A DNA stretch of 7,811 bases, from NCBI GenBank assembly GCA_900321145.1, contig ONVB01000363.1:1-7811 (forward strand). Reading direction: 5' to 3'. The position numbers and the translations under genes are program-made. Of the stretch, positions 1 to 5,819 are shown piece after piece. Source of the stretch: an uncultured Eubacteriales bacterium (lineage in GTDB: Bacteria > Bacillota > Clostridia > Lachnospirales > Lachnospiraceae). The stretch's first letter is position 1. Every line of letters begins with the position of its first letter. The notes under the pieces were generated by a model that was given only the letters and a program-made list of their open reading frames with translations, did no database searches and was not told the origin of the DNA.

Positions 1-56
1 ATGTACGCCTTTTGGAAAAGGACGGCGGCAAGTCGGGGCATTTTACAAGAAAATAA
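1..56 (+). CDS. moaC: Cyclic pyranopterin monophosphate synthase MoaC, C-terminal end (5' truncated by window)
   Basis: Frame 3 reads VRLLEKDGGKSGHFTRK and then a TAA at 54-56. This matches the conserved C-terminus of MoaC as I recall it (the E. coli protein has a VRLLAKSGGKSGDFK-like tail), including the KxGGKSG motif. MoaC is a cytosolic enzyme that acts right after MoaA, converting the 3',8-cyclised GTP product to cyclic pyranopterin monophosphate in molybdenum cofactor synthesis. Only the last 17 or so residues are visible, so integrity and start cannot be judged. It ends 14 bp before modA, which points to co-transcription, and it supplies the MoaA partner otherwise missing here. The other two frames also lack stops for at least 60 bases, so the call rests on the motif and the context. 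Confidence 0.82.
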   Translation, partial: VRLLEKDGGKSGHFTRK

Positions 57-70
57 AAGAGGATAATAAA

Positions 71-880
71 ATGAAGAATACAAAAATGATCAAGAAAATC
101 AAGAAGATATTTACAGTGGGAATGGTTGCCGCTTTGGGAATCATGGCAGCCGGATGCGGCTCAAAGGAGAGTACAACAGACGAAAAGACTGAGCTGACCA
201 TACTTGCGGCAGCGTCACTTACGGATGTTATGGAAGAGATCAAAACCATGTATGAGGCTGATCATAATGTGGAGCTGACATTTTCATTTGCGGGCTCTGG
301 TGCTCTTCAGACTCAGATCGAAGAGGGTGCGCCGGCGGATGTATTTGTATCGGCGGCAAAAAAGCAGATGAACGCACTTAAGGACGAAAACCTTATGAAG
401 GAGGATACCATTACCGACCTGCTTGAGAACAAGGTGGTTCTGGTAGTACCTAAGGACAGTACGCTTTCTCTTGCTTCCTTTGAGGATGTGAACAATGCGG
501 ATGTGACCATGGTAGGCTTGGGTGAACCGGAAAGCGTACCGGCAGGTAAGTACGCAGAGACTATATTCACAAATCTCGGTATATGGGAAGATGTAAAGGG
601 AAAGGCAAACTTCGGAACGGATGTAAGAACTGTACTCGGATGGGTTGAGACCTCTGCAGTTTCCTGTGGTGTGGTATATGCTACGGACGCATACAGTAGT
701 GACGAGGTAAGGAAAGTTGCCGAGGCACCTGCGGAAAGCTGCGACCCGGTTATTTACCCTGCGGGAGTGGTTGCTGCAAGCGGGCATATCGAGGAAGCGG
801 AGGCATTCGTAAGCTTCCTAGGTACGGATGAGGCTATGAAGGTATTTGAAAAGTATGGCTTTGTAAGAGCGGGTGAGTAA
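71..880 (+). CDS. modA: Molybdate ABC transporter substrate-binding lipoprotein ModA
   Basis: ModA is the extracytoplasmic receptor that binds molybdate (possibly tungstate) and hands it to ModB. The 269-residue protein starts with a Lys-rich n-region and a hydrophobic core (about residues 13-27). An AAGC lipobox follows with the lipidated cysteine at C29, as expected for a membrane-anchored receptor in a Gram-positive cell. The mature part opens with LTILAAASLTDVMEEI, which contains the first oxyanion-binding serine, S49. The FAGSGALQTQI stretch holds the second, S76, followed by GAPADVFVSA. Later come the VPAGKYA segment and a conserved tyrosine in CGVVYATDAYS, as in the ModA family. Length is normal. 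A Shine-Dalgarno AGAGGA at 58-63 lies 7 bases before the ATG. The stop is 6 bases before modB. Molybdate versus tungstate preference cannot be read from the sequence. Confidence 0.96.
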   Translation: MKNTKMIKKIKKIFTVGMVAALGIMAAGCGSKESTTDEKTELTILAAASLTDVMEEIKTMYEADHNVELTFSFAGSGALQTQIEEGAPADVFVSAAKKQMNALKDENLMKEDTITDLLENKVVLVVPKDSTLSLASFEDVNNADVTMVGLGEPESVPAGKYAETIFTNLGIWEDVKGKANFGTDVRTVLGWVETSAVSCGVVYATDAYSSDEVRKVAEAPAESCDPVIYPAGVVAASGHIEEAEAFVSFLGTDEAMKVFEKYGFVRAGE

Positions 881-886
881 GTAATT

Positions 887-1552
887 ATGGACCTTTCACC
901 CTTATGGATATCACTTAAAATATCATTTGTCGCAACCATAGTTACTTTTTTACTCGGACTTCTTGCGGCATGGGGAGTGACTCGGCTGAACAGAGGAAAG
1001 CATATAGTGGATGGCATACTGTCGGTTCCGCTTGTGCTTCCTCCTACAGTCGTAGGTTTTCTGTTGCTTATTTTGTTAGGGCAGAATTCCGGCTTCGGAC
1101 GTCTGTTGATGAGCATAGGGATAAACCTGATATTCACCTGGCAGGGAGCAGTAATAGCTGCGGTTGTTGTTTCTTTTCCGGTAATGTACAGGGGAATAAG
1201 GGGCGCACTCGAGCAGGTCGATCCGGATATACCGGCGGCGGCAAGGACCCTTGGTATGGGCGAGTGGAAGGTTCTGCTGAAGGTGCTTATTCCCGTGGCA
1301 TGGCCCGGAATCGCGGCTGCGACCGTGCTTTCTTTTGCGAGAGCACTCGGGGAGTTCGGAGCGACTATCATGATAGCGGGAAACCTCCCCGGCAGGACTC
1401 AGACCATGTCGGTAGCGGTTTATACGGCCATGCAGGGCGGCAACAGAGAGCTTGCTTTTAAGTGGGTGCTTATCATAGTATGCTTCTCGCTGACAGTACT
1501 TATATCCATGAACTACTTCACCGGAAGAGGCTTTAGAAGAAAGAAACGCTGA
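887..1552 (+). CDS. modB: Molybdate ABC transporter permease ModB
   Basis: ModB is the membrane channel subunit of the molybdate importer and works as a dimer with two ModC subunits. At 221 residues it is a normal length. It has about five hydrophobic spans, at roughly residues 8-29, 42-63, 80-103, 137-157 and 188-208. The cytoplasmic EAA loop that docks onto the ATPase is clear near residues 115-143 (PAAARTLGMGEW followed by KVLIPVAWPGI). It is followed by SFARALGEFGATIMIAGN, typical of the ModB/CysT permease family. The ATG at 887 lies 9 bases after a GGGTGAG (871-877) inside the end of modA, so translation is probably coupled to modA. The C-terminus is basic (RGFRRKKR), consistent with a cytoplasmic tail. 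Confidence 0.96.
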   Translation: MDLSPLWISLKISFVATIVTFLLGLLAAWGVTRLNRGKHIVDGILSVPLVLPPTVVGFLLLILLGQNSGFGRLLMSIGINLIFTWQGAVIAAVVVSFPVMYRGIRGALEQVDPDIPAAARTLGMGEWKVLLKVLIPVAWPGIAAATVLSFARALGEFGATIMIAGNLPGRTQTMSVAVYTAMQGGNRELAFKWVLIIVCFSLTVLISMNYFTGRGFRRKKR

Positions 1553-1560
1553 CCGCCCGG

Positions 1561-1610
1561 TATCAAACAGAGAGTAACGGCACAGTGTCAAACAGAGAGC
1601 AACGGCACAG
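1561..1610 (+). repeat. 25-bp tandem duplication
   Basis: Bases 1561-1585 and 1586-1610 are two head-to-tail copies of a 25-base unit sharing the core CAAACAGAGAG and the end AACGGCACAG. They differ at two positions (A/G at unit position 2 and T/C at unit position 15). The next bases (1611 onward) begin with TGTCA, like unit 2, and continue as the TGTCATTCTGA repeat. The 25-mers may therefore be decayed copies of that element, which is an inference. Confidence 0.88.
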
Positions 1611-1647
1611 TGTCATTCTGAGGAGCGAAGCGACGAAGAATCTTAAT
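1611..1647 (+). repeat. Short intergenic repeat, TGTCATTCTGA...GAAGAATCTTAAT type, copy 1
   Basis: This 37-base element begins TGTCATTCTGA and ends GAAGAATCTTAAT. ATTCT near the left end and AGAAT near the right end can pair, with a small GCGAAGC-type inner loop. The same two ends bound a 140-base element at 4871-5010 in the same orientation. From general knowledge, sequences of this type are dispersed, mostly intergenic repeats in many anaerobic bacteria. No function is assigned. Its right edge lies 21 bases before the modC start. Confidence 0.8.
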
Positions 1648-1668
1648 ACATAAAAATCTCAAAATATT

Positions 1669-2817
1669 ATGAAACTATCAGTAAACATAGAAAAACAATT
1701 TGATAACTTCCATCTTAAGTCCTCCTTCGAGGCAGACTCCGAACGCTTTGCCCTTCTGGGTGCATCGGGCAGCGGAAAGAGCATGACATTAAGATGCATA
1801 GCAGGCATAGAAAAGCCCGACAGGGGAAGAATAGTACTCGGAGACAGGGTGCTTTTTGACTCGGAGAAGAGGATATGTGTCCCTCCAAAGGACAGGAAGA
1901 TAGGGTATCTCTTTCAAAACTATGCTCTGTTTCCGCATATGACCGTGCGTCAGAATGTGTATTGTGTAGCAAAAGACAGGAAATACGCCGATCGGCTTAT
2001 AAGCAGGTTCGAGCTTGACGGTGTGGCCGATCATTATCCTGCCGAGCTCTCGGGCGGACAGGCACAAAGGACGGCCATGGCGCGGATGCTGGTGGTACGG
2101 CCTGAGGTTCTTCTGTTTGATGAACCGTTTTCCGCCCTTGATAACTACATAAAGAATCGTATGGAGCATGAGATACTCGGTATACTCGATGAGTTCGACG
2201 GGCCTTCCGTACTTGTTTCTCATGACAGAAATGAGGTTTTCAGGCTTGCGTCAAGAATAGGAGTTATGGACGGTGGGAACATAGTCGAGATACAGGACAG
2301 AAATGGTTTCTTCGATCACCCGAGGACTGTGGCTTCCGCGAGACTTACGGGATGTAAGAATATCTCGAGGCTGACGGTAAGACCGGACGGGACGGCGTAT
2401 GCCGATGACTGGGGAGTAAGCCTGAATCCGGGAGAAAATGTGAGCTTCGAAAGTGCAAAGATGGTAGGCTACAGGGCGCATTATTTTGAGTTCAAGGACG
2501 ATAAGGCATGGACGGATGCAGGTGGAAATACCGATAAACAAAGGATATTAAAAGAAAAAATACTTGAAGATAATGACAATCATTTGAACGCATTAGACAA
2601 TATGACTAATGAGATAGACTGCGAACTTGTAAGAGTGATCGAGGATACATTTTCCATGACTGTATGCTTCAGGCAGGCGGGAAATGAGTGTGAGACGCCT
2701 GACTCGCTCTTGACATGGGTAGTGGATAAAGGCAGCTGGAAAGAGTATGAGGACAGGGTTATGAGCGGGCGGTTCGTGCTGAGGATAAATCCGGAAAGGC
2801 TGATGGTATTCTCATGA
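1669..2817 (+). CDS. modC: Molybdate ABC transporter ATP-binding protein ModC
   Basis: ModC is the cytosolic ATPase that drives molybdate import through ModB. The nucleotide-binding domain (about residues 1-230) is complete: Walker A GASGSGKS at 31-38, Q-loop Q83, signature LSGGQ at 127-131, Walker B VLLFDE at 147-152, D-loop SALD at 155-158 and switch histidine H185. The C-terminal region (about 235-382) resembles the short regulatory tail of clostridial ModC proteins, with VGYRAHYF and ELVRVIEDTFSMTV segments. Between these segments lies a hydrophilic, AT-rich insert (about residues 278-314), discussed in the findings. An in-frame TAA at 1651-1653 and no earlier ATG fix the start at 1669, yet no Shine-Dalgarno sequence precedes it. 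The stop overlaps the moaA start by 4 bp (ATGA), so moaA translation is probably coupled. Confidence 0.94.
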   Translation: MKLSVNIEKQFDNFHLKSSFEADSERFALLGASGSGKSMTLRCIAGIEKPDRGRIVLGDRVLFDSEKRICVPPKDRKIGYLFQNYALFPHMTVRQNVYCVAKDRKYADRLISRFELDGVADHYPAELSGGQAQRTAMARMLVVRPEVLLFDEPFSALDNYIKNRMEHEILGILDEFDGPSVLVSHDRNEVFRLASRIGVMDGGNIVEIQDRNGFFDHPRTVASARLTGCKNISRLTVRPDGTAYADDWGVSLNPGENVSFESAKMVGYRAHYFEFKDDKAWTDAGGNTDKQRILKEKILEDNDNHLNALDNMTNEIDCELVRVIEDTFSMTVCFRQAGNECETPDSLLTWVVDKGSWKEYEDRVMSGRFVLRINPERLMVFS

Positions 2818-3896
2818 AAGACGGATACGGAAGAATTATAGATTACTTAAGGATATCCCTTACGGATAAGTGCAACTTGAGATGTACATATTGTATGCCC
2901 CCGGAGGGCGTGAAGAGGCTCGAGCACAGAGAGGTGCTGACGATAGAGGAGATAATAAGAACGGCAGGCATACTTACCGAGCTTGGGATAAAGCGCATCA
3001 GGCTGACAGGAGGAGAGCCTTTGGTAAGAAAGGGAGTAGATACCGTGGTGAAAAGTCTCGGCGAACTAAAGAGCAGGCCGGAGCTTGCACTGACTACCAA
3101 CGGCATACTACTTGCCGATAAGCTGGAGGAGTATATGCTAAGCGGGCTTCGCTCCGTGAATATCAGTCTTGACGCCGTAGACCGGGAATGCTTTGAGAGG
3201 ATCACAGGCTATGACGGACTTTACGCGGTGGAGAGAGCAATCGACAAAGCGCTTTCTTTGGGACTGAAGCTAAAGCTTAACTGCGTTCCCATGGCAGGTG
3301 TAAATGACATGGAGCTATATAAGATAGCCGGTTACGCGAGAGATCATGATGTGGATGTGCGGTATATAGAGCTTATGCCCATAGGCTGCGCGGCGGAGAA
3401 AAAGGGCATGAGCAGCGAGGAGGTGCTGCGGGAGCTCGAGGAGCATTACGGTAAGGCTTTCCCGGGTACATTTCGTGACAAAGCATTGACAGATAAGAAC
3501 GCGACAGAAAACTGCCCGACAGATACGGATGAAGAGAGCAGCATACCTCAGAGAGAAGCGGTAAAAGACAGCATAATACAGGGCCCGGCACGGTATGTAA
3601 GCTTTAAGGGCTTTAAAGGCAGGGTGGGCTTCATAAGCCCGCTGTCAGACTGTTTTTGCGCAAGCTGCAACAGGCTGCGGCTTACCGTGGACGGGGGATT
3701 AAAGACCTGTCTTTACTATCCTGAGACGCTTGACTTAAAAAAGCTTTTAAGGAGCGGGGCTGAGGATGAGGATATAAAGCAGGCAGTGATACAAGCAGTG
3801 CTTGAAAAGCCTGAGAGACATAAGTTTATTACGGAAAATAACAGGATGGACGCGGACAGAAAAGATACACGCTCTATGGTACAGATCGGAGGATAA
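2814..3896 (+). CDS. moaA: GTP 3',8-cyclase MoaA (radical SAM)
   Basis: MoaA uses S-adenosylmethionine and two [4Fe-4S] clusters to cyclise GTP, the first step of molybdenum cofactor synthesis. MoaC then completes the pyranopterin. The N-terminal radical SAM motif is C20-x3-C24-x2-C27 in DKCNLRCTYCMPP, followed by RLTGGEPLVRK (63-73), the SAM-contacting region. The C-terminal GTP-binding cluster has C282-x2-C285-x13-C299, with NRLRLT between. The extreme C-terminus is Gly-Gly (359-360), the conserved tail needed for MoaA activity. At 360 residues it is longer than the usual 320-340. The extra length is a polar stretch around residues 220-255, just before GPARYVSFKGFKGRVGF. The start overlaps the modC stop. 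A GGAAAGG at 2793-2799 is rather distant (14 bases), so coupling is likely. Confidence 0.96.
   Translation: MKDGYGRIIDYLRISLTDKCNLRCTYCMPPEGVKRLEHREVLTIEEIIRTAGILTELGIKRIRLTGGEPLVRKGVDTVVKSLGELKSRPELALTTNGILLADKLEEYMLSGLRSVNISLDAVDRECFERITGYDGLYAVERAIDKALSLGLKLKLNCVPMAGVNDMELYKIAGYARDHDVDVRYIELMPIGCAAEKKGMSSEEVLRELEEHYGKAFPGTFRDKALTDKNATENCPTDTDEESSIPQREAVKDSIIQGPARYVSFKGFKGRVGFISPLSDCFCASCNRLRLTVDGGLKTCLYYPETLDLKKLLRSGAEDEDIKQAVIQAVLEKPERHKFITENNRMDADRKDTRSMVQIGG
3888..3892 (+). promoter_or_regulatory. Ribosome binding site of the MOSC-MogA gene inside the moaA Gly-Gly codons
   Basis: GGAGG at 3888-3892 lies 7 bases before the ATG at 3900. It is formed by the two GGA codons of MoaA residues 359-360, so the same bases encode the essential Gly-Gly tail and the Shine-Dalgarno sequence of the next gene. 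Confidence 0.8.
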
Positions 3897-3899
3897 TAG

Positions 3900-4817
3900 A
3901 TGGGCAGGGTAATAGCGGTTTGCATAAGTGAAAAGAAAGGGACTGTAAAGAAAGATGTGGGAAGCTGCCGCATCATAGAAAACTACGGGCTTGAGGGAGA
4001 TGCGCATGCGGGAAGCGAAAGGCAGGTAAGTCTCCTTTCCAAGGAACAGGTGGATGCCTTTAAAGAGAGGTCAAAGGGAGTAGTGGAGCTTCCTGCCGGG
4101 ATATTCGGAGAAAACCTTCTTATAGAGGGATATGACTTTAAAGCTCACAGGATAGGAACAAGGTTTAAGATAGGGGAAGTGCTTTTAGAGCTTACCCAGA
4201 TAGGCAAGAGCTGTCATTCGGGCTGTGAGATCATGCAGAGAACCGGTGAGTGCATCATGCCGAGGGAGGGGGTATTTGCCAAGGTACTCATCGGAGGAGA
4301 GGTAAAGAACGGCGATGAGGTCGAGCTGATACCTGCACCGTTTACGGCTGCGGTACTTACTTCAAGCGATAGGTCCTATCGCGGAGAGAGAGAGGACAAA
4401 AGCGGTCCGAAGCTTGCGGAGATGCTAAAGGAGAAAGGATATATCGTAGGCACCGAAGCTCTGCTTCCGGATGAAGCTGATATGCTCGAGAAGGAAATGA
4501 TAAGGATATGTGATGAAGAAAAGCCGGATGTGCTTTTTACCACAGGAGGAACCGGGTTTTCGCCGAGAGACTGTATGCCCGAAGTAACAAAGAGAGTCGG
4601 GGAGAGAGAGGTTCCGGGGATAGCTGAGGGGATTCGGGCTTACAGCATGACGATCACAAAGAAGGCTATGCTTTCAAGGGCTGCAAGTGTGATAAGGGGA
4701 AGGACACTTATCGTAAACCTTCCCGGAAGTCCGAAGGCGGTAGGGGAGTGCCTGGAATACCTGCTTCCCGTCCTTGACCACGGACTTCTTATACTGCGCG
4801 GCGAGGCAGACGGGTGA
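3900..4817 (+). CDS. MOSC domain-MogA fusion, molybdopterin adenylyltransferase
   Basis: This 305-residue cytosolic protein joins two molybdenum cofactor modules. Residues 1 to about 143 are a MOSC domain, with GLEGDAHAG near the start, GIFGENLLIEG, and a CHSGC motif with C105 and C109. It ends with PREGVFAKVLIGGEVKNGDEVEL. MOSC domains carry sulfur or bind Moco in their relatives; which applies here is unknown. Residues from about 146 to the end are a MogA/MoaB-type domain that adenylates molybdopterin before metal insertion. It has AVLTSSDRSYRGEREDKSGP, the nucleotide-site motif TTGGTGFSPRD (214-224) and NLPGSPKAV near the end. The join (ELIPAPFTAAVLTSSD) shows no stop or frameshift, so this is a true fusion, a layout I associate with Clostridia. 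It starts 3 bases after the moaA stop. No MoeA domain is present. Confidence 0.93.
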   Translation: MGRVIAVCISEKKGTVKKDVGSCRIIENYGLEGDAHAGSERQVSLLSKEQVDAFKERSKGVVELPAGIFGENLLIEGYDFKAHRIGTRFKIGEVLLELTQIGKSCHSGCEIMQRTGECIMPREGVFAKVLIGGEVKNGDEVELIPAPFTAAVLTSSDRSYRGEREDKSGPKLAEMLKEKGYIVGTEALLPDEADMLEKEMIRICDEEKPDVLFTTGGTGFSPRDCMPEVTKRVGEREVPGIAEGIRAYSMTITKKAMLSRAASVIRGRTLIVNLPGSPKAVGECLEYLLPVLDHGLLILRGEADG

Positions 4818-5024
4818 AGAAGCTTCGGGCTGCGTCCTCAGTATGATATAGCTTGACAACAAGGCTGCGGTGTCATTCTGAACGAAGTGACGCAGACCTC
4901 AATGCGAAGCGTTGAGGTGCCGGCCTTCGATGTCATAAGGAATCCACCGCAAGCGGTACCCCCTTATGACGAAATGCGAGGGCTTGCGAAGCAACAGGAA
5001 GAATCTTAATGTAAAGGAAAAAGA
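4818..5024 (+). other. mogA-fdhD gap, mostly a structured repeat element
   Basis: This 207-bp gap has no supportable gene. About 53 bp of unassigned sequence is followed by the repeat at 4871-5010. The fdhD Shine-Dalgarno AAAGGA (5013-5018) then lies 6 bases before its ATG. I see no stem followed by a T-run, so a classical terminator is not evident. The hairpins inside the repeat could still influence transcript stability or read-through. Confidence 0.65.
4871..5010 (+). repeat. Structured intergenic repeat, TGTCATTCTGA...GAAGAATCTTAAT type, copy 2 (expanded)
   Basis: The element starts with TGTCATTCTGA (4871-4881) and ends with GAAGAATCTTAAT (4998-5010), the same ends and orientation as the copy at 1611-1647. 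Its interior is about 100 bases longer and holds several perfect inverted repeats. ACCTCAATGC/GCGTTGAGGT (4896-4905 and 4909-4918) is a 10-bp stem with one G-T pair around a GAA loop. GTCATAAGG/CCTTATGAC (4932-4940 and 4962-4970) encloses the inner ACCGC-AA-GCGGT (4946-4957). TTGC-GAA-GCAA lies at 4984-4994. It has no transposase and resembles a miniature or compound dispersed repeat. Confidence 0.8.
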
Positions 5025-5807
5025 ATGGAAGACAGATTTTTGAACAAAGCAAATAACCTGCCGGTGAAGGAGAGTATCTCAGGTCGTACAGTAAATGTCG
5101 ACGGTACATTTCTTGAAGAGGTGAGCGAGGTTATAGTCGAACACGAGATGGAGGTTACGATCAACGGTGTAACCGCATTTATCCTCTCGTGTACGCCGGG
5201 TGATCTGACAGAGCTTGTGGTCGGACGGTTATATACAGAGCGCATCATAGGCGGGCCGGATGATATAGTTAAGCTCTTTATATGTGGTAAGGGGCAGCTG
5301 GCCGAGGTGAGCCTTAAGGGTGATATGGAATTCAAGCCGTATTCGGGGGCCGAGCCAACCTGCTGTACAGGCAACAGGCAGCTTATAGATGGCGGCAGAA
5401 AGCTTAAGCGACTATCCGATATACAGGTCAAAAGAGAGGTTGTATTTGCGCTTGCGAACAGGTTCAGTGAGGACAGCAGACTGCATAAAAGCACCGGAGG
5501 AACGCACAGCTGCTATATCCGCTTCGACGATGGGAGCATAGAGGTTTTTGAGGATATAGGACGTCACAACGCTCTCGATAAGGCGGTAGGATATATGCTC
5601 CTGAACGGGTACAGTGCGGAAAGCAGTGTGCTTTATACGACAGGGCGGGTAGCAGCGGACATGGTAATAAAGGTGGTGGCAGCGGGAATTCCCGCTTTGG
5701 TGAGCAAGGCTGTACCGACGACAAAAGCTGTTGCACTTGCAAATGAGTACGGTCTTAAGTTAATATGTAAGGCGTGGCCGGATTCGTACTGTGAATTGCG
5801 GATGTAA
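5025..5807 (+). CDS. fdhD: Formate dehydrogenase accessory sulfurtransferase FdhD
   Basis: FdhD moves sulfur from a cysteine desulfurase to the Mo/W-bis-MGD cofactor of formate dehydrogenase, which is inactive without it. The 260-residue cytosolic protein shows family features in order: VEHEMEVTINGVTAFILSCTPGDLTELVVGRLYTE near the N-terminus, EDIGRHNALDKAVGYML with G179-R180-H181-N182, then LYTTGRVAADMVIK and AVPTTKAVALANEYGLKLI. In E. coli FdhD the sulfur-carrying cysteines form a CxxC. Here the matching region reads EPTCCTGNRQL, with adjacent C113-C114. Other cysteines include C55 in LSCTPGD. It follows the repeat-filled gap, has its own Shine-Dalgarno sequence (5013-5018), and its presence implies a Mo- or W-dependent formate dehydrogenase elsewhere in the genome. 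Confidence 0.94.
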   Translation: MEDRFLNKANNLPVKESISGRTVNVDGTFLEEVSEVIVEHEMEVTINGVTAFILSCTPGDLTELVVGRLYTERIIGGPDDIVKLFICGKGQLAEVSLKGDMEFKPYSGAEPTCCTGNRQLIDGGRKLKRLSDIQVKREVVFALANRFSEDSRLHKSTGGTHSCYIRFDDGSIEVFEDIGRHNALDKAVGYMLLNGYSAESSVLYTTGRVAADMVIKVVAAGIPALVSKAVPTTKAVALANEYGLKLICKAWPDSYCELRM

Positions 5808-5819
5808 AGAGGTTTACAT

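Larger units (their letters stand above)
1553..1668 (+). other. modB-modC gap containing repeats, no gene
   Basis: This 116-bp gap interrupts an otherwise tightly packed transporter operon. It holds a 25-bp tandem duplication (1561-1610), a short intergenic repeat (1611-1647) and an A/T-rich tail running to the modC start. I see no hairpin followed by a T-run and no convincing -35/-10 pair, so read-through from modB into modC is the simplest reading. No Shine-Dalgarno sequence precedes modC. Confidence 0.7.

Noticed and set aside
754..1371. A 205-codon minus-strand open frame across the modA-modB junction.
   Set aside because: It lies antisense to two clearly identified genes, has no protein family character and is typical of a shadow frame.
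1553..1668. A possible internal promoter or terminator between modB and modC.
   Set aside because: A/T-rich bases near 1641-1670 give only weak -10-like matches without a -35, and there is no stem followed by a T-run.
4902..5009. A 35-codon open frame (ATG at 4902, TAA at 5007) spanning most of the repeat before fdhD.
   Set aside because: It lies wholly inside the hairpin-rich repeat, has no Shine-Dalgarno sequence and matches no family I know. It is best read as a chance frame unless genomic copies of the repeat keep it open.
4818..5024. A Moco or molybdate-sensing riboswitch ahead of fdhD.
   Set aside because: The stems present are explained by the dispersed repeat, and I could not match the gap to the conserved layout of the Moco RNA motif. 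A covariance-model scan would settle it.
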